Notes under the pieces: generated by a model
What the model saw: only the letters and a program-made list of their open reading frames with translations
Told to the model about the DNA's origin: nothing
Database searches by the model: none
Part shown: piece after piece, positions 16,981-27,010 of the stretch
Numbering within the stretch: the stretch's first letter is position 1
How the letters are laid out: every line of letters begins with the position of its first letter
Made by a program: the position numbers and the translations under genes
Origin: Methyloligella sp.
GTDB lineage: Bacteria; Pseudomonadota; Alphaproteobacteria; Rhizobiales; HXMU1428-3
Assembly: GCA_021604645.1 (NCBI GenBank)
Contig: BQJJ01000004.1
Span: 186,001-250,000, forward strand
Reading direction: 5' to 3'
Length of the DNA: 64,000 nt

Positions 16981-17035
16981 AAAAATAAAATTCCTGTTAG
17001 GTCTTTGAATCGTTGGAAATTTCAACTTCAAAAAA

Positions 17036-18031
17036 TTAGTGATGTTGAGAATTAAGAATGCGGTAGACCCCGTAACGGGTAGTTAGCATACAAAGAGCTG
17101 CGATCACTACAACGACTATTCCTAGCAAAATAAACCCTGGTAAATCAAGGGCAGCTGTGCCGAGAAGGCGGCGCACTTCTGCGCTTGTCATGTTGCTTCC
17201 GCCTAATACACGCATGAAGAATGGCATAAAGATGAAGACGATGAGTGAGCCTGTGGCACCAACCAGTCCTGAGCGAATGCCTAATGAGAGAAAGTGGCGC
17301 TCAAATTCACGGGCGATAAAACGGTCTGTTGCACCGACAAAATGAAGAACTTCTACGATCTCTCTGTTGGATGACATGGCAGAACGGGTGGCGGAGACAA
17401 TGACCGCGGTTGTGGCCAAGCCAACTAATATGAGTACAGCAAGGCCTGCTAAAGCCATTGAGCGGGTGACTGTTTGGATTTGTGATTGCCAGCGACGGTG
17501 ATCATCCAATGTGGCGTTTTTGAAATTCTTCTTTATGTCACTGCGGAGTTTATCAAGATTTGGTTTGCTCTCTCTATCTAGTTCAACAGCTATCAAGCGG
17601 GGAATGGGCAAGTCTTTTAAATTAGCACCATCGCCGAGCCAGGGTTCCAGGAGGTCTGCGCTTTCATCTAGTGGCAGAGGGCGTACGCCGGTGATACCTG
17701 GTTGATTTGTTAGGAAAAAAGAGATTTTTGAAAGCTTGTCTTCAATGTTTTCAGTGCGATTTATGCTGATTTGCACTGTGACTTCACTGGCGATGTTATC
17801 TGTCCATGCTGCGGCAGATTGATTAATTAAATATACGCCGCCAGCGGTGAGTGATGCCAGGAAACACATGATGGAGATCACCACAACAAGTGAGCTGCCT
17901 GTTACGGATTTGGCCTGGACGATGGGTGTGTGCTGATTGCCCCAGCCACGTTCTTTGGGGCGAGAAGGAGAGTAAAGCTCCTTGCTCGCTGGTGTAACTG
18001 GTGGTGCTGAATTATTGGGTTGGAACGTCAT
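17036..18031 (-). CDS. ftsX: Cell division protein FtsX
   Basis: A 331-residue membrane partner of FtsE. The Pro/Ser-rich cytoplasmic N-terminus is followed by TM1 (about 48-72), a periplasmic domain (about 73-190) that in other bacteria activates peptidoglycan hydrolases, and three further TM segments near 195-215, 250-275 and 295-320, the expected four-TM FtsX topology. Its start lies 2 bp after the ftsE stop, so the two are translationally coupled. Confidence 0.93.
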   Translation of the reverse strand: MTFQPNNSAPPVTPASKELYSPSRPKERGWGNQHTPIVQAKSVTGSSLVVVISIMCFLASLTAGGVYLINQSAAAWTDNIASEVTVQISINRTENIEDKLSKISFFLTNQPGITGVRPLPLDESADLLEPWLGDGANLKDLPIPRLIAVELDRESKPNLDKLRSDIKKNFKNATLDDHRRWQSQIQTVTRSMALAGLAVLILVGLATTAVIVSATRSAMSSNREIVEVLHFVGATDRFIAREFERHFLSLGIRSGLVGATGSLIVFIFMPFFMRVLGGSNMTSAEVRRLLGTAALDLPGFILLGIVVVVIAALCMLTTRYGVYRILNSQHH

Positions 18032-18033
18032 GT

Positions 18034-18693
18034 TTATCCTACCTGATGAATTCTACCGTCGTGAAGCTCAAGACGTGGTGCTTGAAATTGTTGCATTAGC
18101 TGATGATCGTGCGTCGCGATAATAACAGATGTTCCTAAACGATTTAATTCAATGAACAAACGAAGAAGACGGCGCGCCATTTGAGGATCAACGTTACCGG
18201 TTGGTTCGTCTGCAAGCAGAAGTTCTGGTTTGCCAATTACGGCGCGGGCAATGGCTGCTCTTTGTTTTTCACCGCCAGATAAAACAGGTGACAGGGCATA
18301 CATACGTTCACCCAAGCCTACCCACTGGAGAAGATCTGTGACGTCTTCTTGATAGTCATTTGGTTTTTTGCCGGTGACCCGAAGAGGAAGCGCGACATTT
18401 TCCCAAGTGCTGAGATGATCAAGTAAGCGGAAATCTTGAAAAACAATGCCAATTCTTCGACGTAAATCTGCCCGTCGTGATGGGGTGATTCGGGTTACAT
18501 TTTGGCCAAATAGGTGAATGAGGCCGCGTGTTGGCTGGATAGACATAAATAAAAGCCGTAAAAGCGATGTTTTACCGGAACCAGACGGGCCGGTTAGAAA
18601 GTGTAATGACCCGGGACGAAGATGAAAATTAACATCTCGTAGGATTTCAGGCCCTCTTCCATAACGAAGAGCGACGTTTTCTAATCGAATCAA
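18034..18693 (-). CDS. ftsE: Cell division ATP-binding protein FtsE
   Basis: A 219-residue ABC ATPase of the divisome. Walker A is GPSGSGKT (35-42), the Q-loop is VFQDFRLL (84-91), the signature is LSGGEKQR (138-145), Walker B is LLLADEP (158-164), and the switch His lies in IIATHDH. Its size and its ftsX partner identify it. It is divergent from the zinc-ribbon protein across about 260 bp that hold no other convincing gene. Confidence 0.95.
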   Translation of the reverse strand: MIRLENVALRYGRGPEILRDVNFHLRPGSLHFLTGPSGSGKTSLLRLLFMSIQPTRGLIHLFGQNVTRITPSRRADLRRRIGIVFQDFRLLDHLSTWENVALPLRVTGKKPNDYQEDVTDLLQWVGLGERMYALSPVLSGGEKQRAAIARAVIGKPELLLADEPTGNVDPQMARRLLRLFIELNRLGTSVIIATHDHQLMQQFQAPRLELHDGRIHQVG

Positions 18694-18952
18694 TGGTCTA
18701 ATACCCTCTATTTGATGTGTTTTGGCTTGTTTTTTGAACTTTTCAACTGGCTAGGCTGTGTTTTATGAAAGTGCCGAAATTTATGTTTATCTTAGCCGCC
18801 ATTATTGACAGCAAAAAGTGTTTTGTAAATTTTATTTATCCTCTGAATGAGGCCAAAGCGGGGATAAGTCTGGAAAAGAAGGGCTTCTTTAATTATTTCT
18901 CGGTTATTTCTAGATATCTTTATGTTTTGAACCGCAATTGGTGCCCTTTATT

Positions 18953-20194
18953 ATGATTTTGGTTTGTCCAGAATGTTCGACCCATTATGAAATCCCTTCA
19001 GCTTTGCCTGAAGAGGGGACCAAGGTGCGTTGTACCAGCTGTACCCATGTCTGGATGGCGACCTCGGATGATGTTTTTGAAAATGCCGCTTTGGCAGAAG
19101 AAAGCACAAAAGCTAAAGAGGCAATCCCTGAAGTTGCTGATGTTGGTATTCCAGCGATTTCTCCTACTGATGAAGACCCTTTGGAAGAGCTTGATTTTGA
19201 AGAAATAGAAGAAGAGTTAGAAGATGGTGGGGACGAACTAGATCAAGCCGAATTGGATAGTTTGTTTGAAGAGATGGGTGTAGAACCTGAACCAGAGCCC
19301 GAGCCAGAACCAGAACCTGAAGAAGAAAACTCACAAGGTGACATTGATAGTCTGTTTGATGAAATGGGCGATGAACCTGAGGAAGAAAATTCTCAGGGTG
19401 ATATTGATAGCTTATTTGATGAAATGGGTGATGAACCTGAGGAAGAAAATTCTCAAGACGATATTGATGGTTTGTTTGATGAGCCTGCCGCCGAACCAGA
19501 AGAAGAAAACAATCAAGACGATATAGATGGATTATTTGATGAACCTTCCTCGGAAGAAGGAGAGGATAATTCTCAAGATGATATTGATGGGCTTTTTGAT
19601 GAAGACCCTCCAGCTGAAGAAAGCCCTGTAGAAGAGCCCGTTGAAGAACCAATTGCTGCTGCTACAGAAGATTTACAAGACCCATTTGAGAATGAAATTG
19701 AAGAGGATGACGACCAACCTGCGCCTGAGGCTGAGCCTGTTGCGGCCAAATTACCAATTTGGAAAAGAATGAGCCGAGAAGAAATGATCGGCTGGGGAAG
19801 TTATGGTCTTTCACTTGTCTTGGTTTTTGCCATTGTGATTTTTGCTCGGGTTTCGATTGTTAAAGCTATTCCAAGTATGGCAGGTGTTTATTCTGTTTTG
19901 GGCATGGATGTAAATGTGAGAGGATTAACATTTACGAATGTGCAGCAGAAATGGGTGATTGAAGATAACCGACTTTTATTAAAAGTTCAGGGTGAGGTTA
20001 CGAACCAAACGAATAGATATAAGACTTTACCTCCTATGGTTTTTGGAGCTGTTGGAACGGATAAAAAAGAAATTTTTCGTTGGGTTATGCGGGTGAGAAA
20101 AAAACCTTTATTGCCTGGAGAAAAAGCGCCTTTTATGGCGATGGTTCCTCTACCACCAAAACAAGCTAAGCATCTATTTATTAGTTTTCAGTGA
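18953..20194 (+). CDS. MJ0042-type zinc-ribbon membrane protein with acidic SQxDIDxLFDE repeats
   Basis: About 413 residues. The N-terminal zinc ribbon has Cys at 5, 8, 27 and 30 (CPEC and CTSC; MJ0042/TIGR02098 family). Residues 80-260 are very acidic. Five copies of a 20-residue repeat with core SQDDIDGLFDE start near 127, 147, 167, 187 and 207, and a diverged sixth (DQAELDSLFEE) is near 97. One TM segment (about 283-300) leads to a C-terminal extracytoplasmic domain of DUF3426 character. The family is usually divergent from ftsE, as here; its role is unknown. The ATG at 18953 precedes the Cys motif directly; a TTG at 18938 is possible. A CpdR-like receiver gene follows. Confidence 0.85.
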   Translation: MILVCPECSTHYEIPSALPEEGTKVRCTSCTHVWMATSDDVFENAALAEESTKAKEAIPEVADVGIPAISPTDEDPLEELDFEEIEEELEDGGDELDQAELDSLFEEMGVEPEPEPEPEPEPEEENSQGDIDSLFDEMGDEPEEENSQGDIDSLFDEMGDEPEEENSQDDIDGLFDEPAAEPEEENNQDDIDGLFDEPSSEEGEDNSQDDIDGLFDEDPPAEESPVEEPVEEPIAAATEDLQDPFENEIEEDDDQPAPEAEPVAAKLPIWKRMSREEMIGWGSYGLSLVLVFAIVIFARVSIVKAIPSMAGVYSVLGMDVNVRGLTFTNVQQKWVIEDNRLLLKVQGEVTNQTNRYKTLPPMVFGAVGTDKKEIFRWVMRVRKKPLLPGEKAPFMAMVPLPPKQAKHLFISFQ

Positions 20195-20196
20195 TG

Positions 20197-20312
20197 CCTC
20201 TCACGGCTATTCGATGAGCTGAAGCTCATCGGCCTACGAGGTGCGGCGGCTAGGCGCCGGGCAGCGGAAGCTGCCATGTCCTGGCGTCGAAGTGACGCCA
20301 CTCCTTCTTTGA
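20197..20312 (+). repeat. Family A structured repeat, copy A4 (best-paired copy)
   Basis: Starts CTCTCACGGCTATT 3 bp after the zinc-ribbon stop and ends CTCCTTCTTTG. All four hairpins are present: CGATGAGC/GCTCATCG with a TGAA loop (20212-20231), CGGCG/CGCCG (20244-20259), GGCAGC/GCTGCC with a GGAA loop (20260-20275), and TGGCGTC/GACGCCA with a GAAGT loop (20282-20300). Linker GGCCTACGAGGTG lies between hairpins 1 and 2, and ATGTCC lies before hairpin 4. Confidence 0.85.
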
Positions 20313-20457
20313 AATTCTAGAAATTGAGCTTTAATCGGATTTTTTTCGTTATCTTTTGTAACCATTGTGAAATTTAAGTTTTGTTAACTCTGCATTGAGG
20401 GTTGTGGGTTTAGTATTAGAGTTTCAGACAGAATTTTTTCTAATCTTAGGTGATGAG

Positions 20458-20862
20458 ATGGCTCGGATATTAATAGCTGAAGATGATTTCGCGGTTAGAG
20501 ATTTTACGTATCGCGCTCTATCTATGGATCATCATGATGTGGTTGTGGCACACGAAGGGCAAGAAGCTCTTAGGTGCTTGACTGTGCCAGATGATAATTA
20601 TGACCTTATGATTAGTGATATACGCATGCCGGTTATTGATGGTGTGACCTTAGCGAAATTGATTTTTAAGCAACAACCGCATTTGCCAATTTTACTGATG
20701 ACTGGCTATTCAACTGCAGAAGATTCTGATTACGCACCTTCTGTTGTAGGGGTTTTGCAAAAACCTTTTACCTTAGAAATGATCCGGCAAGCGGTTCATT
20801 CAGCTTTGGGGCAAGGACGGGAAAAGTCTTTAGACAAGCAGTTAAAGCTTGGTTTGATGTAG
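20458..20862 (+). CDS. cpdR: CpdR-like single-domain response regulator
   Basis: A 134-residue stand-alone receiver domain. The acidic pair is EDD (8-10), the phosphoacceptor is D54 in MISDIRMP, the Thr is in LLMTGYS, and the Lys is in LQKPF. There is no output domain. In Caulobacter and relatives CpdR directs ClpXP proteolysis during the cell cycle under the CckA-ChpT phosphorelay. Assignment rests on domain architecture, the MARILIAEDD start and its position near ftsE and the zinc-ribbon gene. The ATG at 20458 with AGGTG upstream is preferred; an in-frame start at 20395 would add 21 unrelated residues. Confidence 0.82.
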   Translation: MARILIAEDDFAVRDFTYRALSMDHHDVVVAHEGQEALRCLTVPDDNYDLMISDIRMPVIDGVTLAKLIFKQQPHLPILLMTGYSTAEDSDYAPSVVGVLQKPFTLEMIRQAVHSALGQGREKSLDKQLKLGLM

Positions 20863-20875
20863 TTTGTTCTTTTTT

Positions 20876-20970
20876 GCTTCAGATGCTCACTTTTATGCCG
20901 GGCTGCATTTGCTAAAAGTAATAGCGCTAGATTGAAAACCCGGTCTCTACTTTTAAGTGATAAGCTCTAG
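20876..20970 (+). repeat. Decayed family B unit and a family C unit
   Basis: GCTTCAGATGC (20877-20886) with a partner GCAT about 25 bases later looks like a degraded B unit. A family C unit follows at 20931-20970 (AAACCCGGTCTCTACTTTT, then AGTGATAAGCTCTAG) and touches the stop of the convergent DUF4175 gene. Confidence 0.45.
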
Positions 20971-23531
20971 AACCTTTTTATCAATCTCTCAATATAATCT
21001 ATCTCTGGAGCAGGGCGATTGGGGTCACTTAATTTTTCCTGTAGATTTCTTAAGATTTCTCGGGCTCGTTGGGTATCAATTTTATCTGGCACCTTTGTGC
21101 TTTCACTTGTATCCATTCCCTTAGAACTTTGAGGACGACCAAGCGGATCTTTACCGCCAGCTTTTTGGCTGCCACCTTTTCCTGACATACCTTGCATTTC
21201 TTCCGCCATTTGCTCCATACCTTTACGAAGTTGGTCGAGAGCTTGTCCTTCTTGACTGAGCGCGTTTCCTAATTCTTTTCCTTTTAGTAATTCTTCAGCT
21301 CTTTGCATCGCCCGGTCAGCATTTTCTAAAGGTGAGCCATTCTGTCCTTTGTTCCCTTTACCAGGTTGACCTTTTCCTTGTTTGGAATTCTTTAGCTTTT
21401 TCATTAGTTCTTGTAATTGTTTTCGAAGGGCTTGCTGTTCCTGATCTAGTTTATGAGCGCCGCTTGGTTGACCATTGTGTTGTTGGTTTTGTTGGCCTTG
21501 TTGACGATTTTGTTGTCTTGATTGCTTGCGATCTGCATTCTGAGAATTTTGTTTTCTATTTTGTTCAAAGGTTTTATCCATCAGTCTTTGTTGTTGCTGA
21601 AGGATTTTTCCTAGCTCTTCTATGTTCTTTGCAGCCCTGTTTTGCTCTTGTTGATTTTGGTTTTTGCCTGTTTGCAAATTTTCTAACATGTTTTGTAACT
21701 GACTTAACATTTGGCGGGCTAAGTCTTTTGCACCAGATTTTGAGAGTTCCTCAATCGTCTTGAGCATTTGCTCAAAATCTTTAGAATCCATGTTTCTTTG
21801 ATTTGCCCGGTTGTTTTGAGCTTGTTGTTTCTTTTGTTGTTTGGACAAAGCTTGCATGTATTTTTGAAGAGCTTTTCTTAACTTCTCAATGCTTTTTTGA
21901 ATATCTTTGTTTGATGAATTTTCTTGTAGGGCTTTGCGCAGTTCTTCTTGCGCAGCTCTTAATTCGCGTTCGGCTGCAGAGAGATCGCCATCTTCAGCAT
22001 GGCGGGCTAATTTGTATAAGAGTTTGGATAGATCTTCTTTTTCTTTTCGTGTTGCAGCTGTTTCCAGACGAGTGACAGCGACTTTAAGGCCTAGGTAAAG
22101 GGTTAGGTCTTTTTCAAACGGTTTTTTATTAAATAAAATAGTGTTTAGCTTTTGTGAAAGTAGGGGACTTTCTGAGGGGGCCATGATCAATTGCTTTCTT
22201 AAGCGTATGATATTTTTGGCGATAGGTTTTGTGAATTCATATTCTGGTAGAGTGATGTTTATCTCTGGGCTATTTGATGTGTTTTCACCTTCATCTTTGG
22301 CAGAAAGATAAAGAGTGATTGGTAGGCCAGCCCATGGATGGTCTGTGAGATCTTTGTATGTCGTTCCTTCGCTTGACTTTGTTCCTTGTTCTTTAAGGTT
22401 TAGCGGAAATTCGGCTGGTGAACCTAAAGGGCGTTCTTCTTTGTTGTTTAGTGTGGTAGCTGATTTATCTTTTTTGAAAATTTCTTTGAGATGAGCTTTT
22501 GCTTCTAGAACACCATAATCATCAGCAACGCGATATTTTAATTTAAGTGCGCGACTTTCGGCTGGTACTGGGAGCTCAACTAACCCGATGATTGGTGGAT
22601 TATCAGGCGTAATTTCAAAGCGCCAATCTTTTAATGGGATTGTGTCGATGGTGAGCTTAACCGGACCGTTTTCGGTTAGTTTTATATGAAACTCTTTTGT
22701 TTTATTTTTATTGTCTGTTTGTTCAGAATTTAAACTTTGAGATGTTTTTTTTGTTTCTGGTTTCTCTGATTTTAAAGGGCTGTTTAAGCTTTCAATTTCG
22801 ACATGTTTTGCTTCACTGCCATTAATGCGGATTGTTAAGGTTGAGTTTTGAGGAACTGTGAACCCTTTTTTCTTATGATTTGGATTGTTGGAGCTTGTTG
22901 TTACTTGATCTTTTGCGCTCTTTCCACCATCGGCGATTAAGATAGGCGCTTTGCCTGTGTAGGATGGTGGTGTTACCCATGCATCAACTCTAAGATTTGA
23001 TGTGTTGATCATTGGAGGCAGTGTTATAGCATTTGCAATGAGTGATTTTACATTGCCGCCCTGAAAAAACAGTCCACAAGCTACAATAAGCATCAAGACC
23101 ATTCTTAAGGCGTAGGGGTCTTGCTTGTAAGTTTCAGGTTGAGGAGGACGTACTTTCAGTAGTTTGATTTTTTCTACAAGCCGGTTTTTGAACTGAAGCC
23201 AAATGGCTTCTGTTTGCTTATTTGATTGTGCTTTAAGGTTGGGTTCTAATTTATCTTTAAACGCTTGTGCCGGTTGGTGGGGGAGCGTTGAGTTCTTATC
23301 CAATCTCTTAAGTGCTTGGCTTTCTTTGGGGAAGCGCAATGAAAACAGAGGGTAAAAGCTACCTATAAACGCCATTGCAAAGAGGGCTAACCCTAAGCGA
23401 TGCATTAGAGGAGAGAGCAATGGCCATATGTGGAAAAGAGTTAAGATTAAAAAAAGAGAAATAACAATAAAGGGGGCCCAAAGTTTTATCCAAAGACGCT
23501 CAAACAGCATAGCGATTTTAGTCCAGCGCAA
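20967..23531 (-). CDS. DUF4175/TIGR02302 family membrane protein
   Basis: About 854 residues, the expected size of the alphaproteobacterial TIGR02302 family. Two TM segments lie near 15-60 and a third near 137-155, followed by a periplasmic beta-rich region with PSYTGK and PDNPPIIG. A long Gln/Asn/Lys-rich helical region, probably coiled coil (about 500-760), precedes a conserved C-terminus ending DYIERLIKRF. The function is unknown. It is downstream of lysA, the conserved neighbour order. The start is uncertain: TTG at 23531 with GAGAGA just upstream; the frame stays open for about 35 more codons without a standard start. Confidence 0.85.
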   Translation of the reverse strand: MRWTKIAMLFERLWIKLWAPFIVISLFLILTLFHIWPLLSPLMHRLGLALFAMAFIGSFYPLFSLRFPKESQALKRLDKNSTLPHQPAQAFKDKLEPNLKAQSNKQTEAIWLQFKNRLVEKIKLLKVRPPQPETYKQDPYALRMVLMLIVACGLFFQGGNVKSLIANAITLPPMINTSNLRVDAWVTPPSYTGKAPILIADGGKSAKDQVTTSSNNPNHKKKGFTVPQNSTLTIRINGSEAKHVEIESLNSPLKSEKPETKKTSQSLNSEQTDNKNKTKEFHIKLTENGPVKLTIDTIPLKDWRFEITPDNPPIIGLVELPVPAESRALKLKYRVADDYGVLEAKAHLKEIFKKDKSATTLNNKEERPLGSPAEFPLNLKEQGTKSSEGTTYKDLTDHPWAGLPITLYLSAKDEGENTSNSPEINITLPEYEFTKPIAKNIIRLRKQLIMAPSESPLLSQKLNTILFNKKPFEKDLTLYLGLKVAVTRLETAATRKEKEDLSKLLYKLARHAEDGDLSAAERELRAAQEELRKALQENSSNKDIQKSIEKLRKALQKYMQALSKQQKKQQAQNNRANQRNMDSKDFEQMLKTIEELSKSGAKDLARQMLSQLQNMLENLQTGKNQNQQEQNRAAKNIEELGKILQQQQRLMDKTFEQNRKQNSQNADRKQSRQQNRQQGQQNQQHNGQPSGAHKLDQEQQALRKQLQELMKKLKNSKQGKGQPGKGNKGQNGSPLENADRAMQRAEELLKGKELGNALSQEGQALDQLRKGMEQMAEEMQGMSGKGGSQKAGGKDPLGRPQSSKGMDTSESTKVPDKIDTQRAREILRNLQEKLSDPNRPAPEIDYIERLIKRF

Positions 23532-23795
23532 TTTTCTCTCTAGGAGAATTTCACCCTGGTGACGATGTTCAGGACCAAGCTCTTGATTGAGCTCATGATT
23601 TTGATTTGGTGCGTTTGGATCTGTAACTATTGGTTTGCTCTCTCAGTTTCAACAATCTTAACTTTAGTACGGGGACACGCCCTTTTGGTGTTGTCGCACC
23701 ATATCATAGAAATGAGATCTTTGACCATGGGGACATCTCGTCCAAAGGTAAGGTTATTGTGAGATAGAGGCTATTTTGGGGTAAATCCGAGGAAA

Positions 23796-25064
23796 TTAAT
23801 CAATCCAATTTGGTAATTGATCCAAATTTATAAGGTCTTCATAAGTTGGGCGCGGGCGAATAACTGCGTAGTTTTCTCCTTTAACCATGACTTCTGGGAT
23901 GGTTAAACGGCTGTTATATGTACAGGCTTGGACAGCGCCGTAAGCACCGGCTGACATAACTGCAATTAGATCGTCAGGTGCAAATTCTGGCATTTGGCGG
24001 TTTTCAGCTAAAAAATCACCTGTTTCACATACAGGTCCAACAACATCCATTAAAGTTTTGGTGCCATGATTTTGATTTTCATTAATGGGTATAATTTGGT
24101 GATAGGCTTCATAGAGAGTTGGGCGTATGAGGTCATTCATAGCCGCGTCAACAATGAGGAAGTCTTTTGCAGCTCCTTTTTTCAAGTAAAGAACTTTAGA
24201 GACTAAGATGCCGGCGTTGCCTGCTATCAGACGGCCAGGCTCAAAAATAAGCGTGGCATCAAGGTCACCTATGGCTTTTTCAATAATTGCTGCATAGTCA
24301 TTTGGATGAGGTGGGTCTTTTGCGTCTTCCTCGTAAGGAATGCCAAGACCGCCACCTAAGTCAATGTGAGTGATTTTATGTCCGTCTGCACGCAGGTCTT
24401 TCACGAGTTCACGCATGAGCCGAAAGGCATTGTCAAAGGGCGTCAAATCTGTGATTTGGCTGCCAATATGCATGTGAACACCATGTGGCTCTAGCCCAGG
24501 TAATTTAGCAGCAATGGCGTAAATATCTCTGGCTCTTTCAAAGGGAATGCCGAATTTGTTTTCAGCTTTCCCAGTTGAAATTTTTGCATGAGTTTTGGCA
24601 TCAACATCTGGGTTTACGCGAATGGCGATGCTAGCTGTTTTTCCAAGACCTTCTGCTACTTCACTTAGTGTGTGAAGTTCTGGCTCAGATTCGATGTTGA
24701 AACTTAGAATATTGGCGTTTAAAGCTGCGGCCATTTCTTCTTTGGTTTTACCAACACCTGAAAAACAGATTTTTCTTGGGCTGACACCTGCCTGTAAGGC
24801 ACGGTGCAATTCGCCTTCAGAGACGACGTCCATGCCAGCGCCCTGATTGGCCAGGGTTTTAATAACCGCCTGATTGGAGTTTGCTTTTATTGCGTAACAA
24901 ACGAGATGATCAACATTTGCAAATGCTTGGTCAAAAACTTGATAATGACGTTCTAGCGTTGCGCTTGAATAGCAATAAAAGGGGGTCCCAACTTCTTTAG
25001 CGATGGTTGTCAGGGCCACATTTTCAGCGTGTAGCGCACCATTTATGTATGAAAAGTGGCGCAT
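23796..25064 (-). CDS. lysA: Diaminopimelate decarboxylase
   Basis: About 422 residues. A PLP enzyme converting meso-diaminopimelate to lysine. The PLP lysine is K60 in LVCYAIKANSNQAV; HIDLGGGLGIPY holds the glycine loop for PLP phosphate; GPVCETGDF supplies the second catalytic Cys/Glu region. The ATG at 25064 gives MRHFSYINGALHAE, which matches family starts; the upstream frame (to 25103) is Lys/Asn-rich and lacks a ribosome site. It lies between the LptM-like lipoprotein and the DUF4175 gene. Confidence 0.95.
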   Translation of the reverse strand: MRHFSYINGALHAENVALTTIAKEVGTPFYCYSSATLERHYQVFDQAFANVDHLVCYAIKANSNQAVIKTLANQGAGMDVVSEGELHRALQAGVSPRKICFSGVGKTKEEMAAALNANILSFNIESEPELHTLSEVAEGLGKTASIAIRVNPDVDAKTHAKISTGKAENKFGIPFERARDIYAIAAKLPGLEPHGVHMHIGSQITDLTPFDNAFRLMRELVKDLRADGHKITHIDLGGGLGIPYEEDAKDPPHPNDYAAIIEKAIGDLDATLIFEPGRLIAGNAGILVSKVLYLKKGAAKDFLIVDAAMNDLIRPTLYEAYHQIIPINENQNHGTKTLMDVVGPVCETGDFLAENRQMPEFAPDDLIAVMSAGAYGAVQACTYNSRLTIPEVMVKGENYAVIRPRPTYEDLINLDQLPNWID

Positions 25065-25189
25065 TTTATTCTTTTTGTTTCTGTTTAAAAGCAGAAAGAA
25101 CAAGAGATGCTATTTCATCATCTTGTTCTTTCTATTGTTAGTTTACAAAGGTTCTCTTAGTTAAAGGCTTTTTAGTTTAAGAGATTGTC

Positions 25190-25384
25190 TTAGTTTAAGA
25201 GACCATCAAGGATAAATCCTCTGTGTGGTTTTTCCTCTTTAACTACAGGTGCATCACCTTCAGTTTGAGCTTCTGGTGGTGCTTCCAATGGTCCCTTCAC
25301 ACCGCATGCTGTGAGTGACAAGGCAGCAAGTACTAGTGCCAAGCCAGCTAAAATATTAATAGCTTTTGCAGTGCGCAGAAACAT
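25190..25384 (-). CDS. lptM: LptM-like small lipoprotein (YifL family)
   Basis: 64 residues. The signal peptide ends in the lipobox LTAC, giving a lipid-anchored Cys at about 27, and is followed by GVKGPLEAPPEA, the CGxKGPL start typical of LptM/YifL. In E. coli LptM assists oxidative maturation of the LptD LPS translocon. Its position between argH and lysA is the conserved one. Confidence 0.85.
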   Translation of the reverse strand: MFLRTAKAINILAGLALVLAALSLTACGVKGPLEAPPEAQTEGDAPVVKEEKPHRGFILDGLLN

Positions 25385-25519
25385 GGTTTGCGATCCTTTT
25401 AAGTGCTCAGACGTCTATTTCAATTCGTTTGAACTTTGTAATTTCTCTTTCATTACAAATTTCAATGCCAAATTCATAAATTGGCTGGAAAATCTGATTT
25501 GGTGATGAACTTACCTTGC

Positions 25520-26908
25520 TTAAACTGATTTTTCCAGTGATTTTATCCACTTCTTCGCCATTTTTCGAACCTCTGTGGGCGCTGTGCCACCATAAGATTT
25601 GCGGCTTTTCACGGAATTTTCGACTGAAAGTACGTTAAATATGTCTTTTGTGATTTTGGGCTCGACCGATTGCATGTCTTCCAGAGTTAATTCATGCAGT
25701 CGCAAATCCTGTTTTTCAGCTAGGGCAACTATGCTGCCAGTGACATGATGTGCGTCTCTGAAGGGTAAATTAATCACGCGAACCAACCAATCAGCGATGT
25801 CAGTGGCTGTAGAAAAGCCGCCGCCAGCAGAGGCTGCCATTTTTTCTTTGTTCGGGTGCATATCTTCAATCATGCCGGTGAGGGCTGCAAGCGCCAGAGA
25901 GTAATTATCTAACGCATCAAAGGCCATTTCTTTGTCTTCTTGCATGTCTTTTGAATAAGCTAACGGTAAGCCTTTCATGACCATAGATAGTCCGTTAAAG
26001 GCACCAATGATGCGGCCAACTTTTGCTCTGATGAGTTCTGCTGCATCTGGGTTACGCTTTTGGGGCATGATGGAAGAGCCGGTTGTGAAGCTATCTGAGA
26101 GTTTAATAAAATTAAATTCAGCAGATGACCAGATGACTAATTCTTCGGCAAAACGAGACAAATGAATAGCGCTGATTGAGGCTGTACTTAGAGTTTCTAG
26201 TATGAAATCTCTGTCTGCAACGCTATCAAGTGAATTGGCTGTGGGACGATCGAAACCCAAAGCTTTTGCTGTCATTTTTCTATTAATTGGGAATGATGTG
26301 CCGGCTAATGCAGCTGCACCTAATGGGCATTCGTTTAATCTTTTTCTGGCATCTTTAAAACGTGTTGCATCACGGCCAAGCATTTCAACATAAGCCAAGC
26401 AATGGTGACCAAAAGTCACTGGTTGTGCTGTTTGTAAGTGGGTGTAACCGGGCATCACGACATCTGCGTGTTCTTCAGCTTTTATGGCTAAGGCTAATTG
26501 CAGGGTGGCTAATTGGTTTATAAAATGGTCAATCGTGTCTCTAACATAGAGTTTGAAATCTGTTGCGACTTGATCATTTCGTGAGCGTGCCGTGTGGAGG
26601 CGGCCTGCTGCATCACCAATGAGCTCTCTTAATCTTGATTCGACATTCATGTGAATATCTTCTAATTGCCGAGAGTAGGTGAATTGATCCGCTTCGATTT
26701 CTTGTTTGATTTGCTTCAATCCGTTGATGATTTTTTTGCAATCAGATTTACTCAAAATGCCAGCGTCTACTAGCATTTCGGCGTGAGCGATTGAGCCTGT
26801 AATATCCTGGTTATAGAGGCGCTTGTCATATCCGATGGAGGCGTTTATTTCTTCCATAATTTCGGACGGACCTGAGGCAAAGCGTCCGCCCCACATTTTA
26901 TTTGTCAT
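25520..26908 (-). CDS. argH: Argininosuccinate lyase
   Basis: 462 residues, the last step of arginine synthesis (argininosuccinate to arginine and fumarate). The fumarase/aspartase-superfamily signature [12 protein letters not shown] is at 277-288, [10 protein letters not shown] is at 105-114, and a catalytic His is in [10 protein letters not shown] (H157). Length and start (MWGGRF) are standard. It is divergent from the tlpA-like gene, as in many alphaproteobacteria. Confidence 0.97.
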   Translation of the reverse strand: MTNKMWGGRFASGPSEIMEEINASIGYDKRLYNQDITGSIAHAEMLVDAGILSKSDCKKIINGLKQIKQEIEADQFTYSRQLEDIHMNVESRLRELIGDAAGRLHTARSRNDQVATDFKLYVRDTIDHFINQLATLQLALAIKAEEHADVVMPGYTHLQTAQPVTFGHHCLAYVEMLGRDATRFKDARKRLNECPLGAAALAGTSFPINRKMTAKALGFDRPTANSLDSVADRDFILETLSTASISAIHLSRFAEELVIWSSAEFNFIKLSDSFTTGSSIMPQKRNPDAAELIRAKVGRIIGAFNGLSMVMKGLPLAYSKDMQEDKEMAFDALDNYSLALAALTGMIEDMHPNKEKMAASAGGGFSTATDIADWLVRVINLPFRDAHHVTGSIVALAEKQDLRLHELTLEDMQSVEPKITKDIFNVLSVENSVKSRKSYGGTAPTEVRKMAKKWIKSLEKSV

Positions 26909-27010
26909 CCACGTTGGCCTTCTTTATTGATTGTGTTCAAAATCTTTAGTTTATTGTATTCAAACTTTTCAGTGCTTATATCTGCTTAGATACCAATTAG
27001 AGGTAAATTT

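Noticed and set aside
19164-19652. Minus-strand open frame opposite the acidic repeats
   Set aside because: Repetition is inherited from the SQDDIDGLFDE repeats of the real gene; product is a His/Leu/Gln-rich artefact.
21332-21763. Open frame on the plus strand inside the DUF4175 gene
   Set aside because: Shadow of the Gln/Asn-rich coding region on the other strand; hydrophobic nonsense product, no ribosome site.
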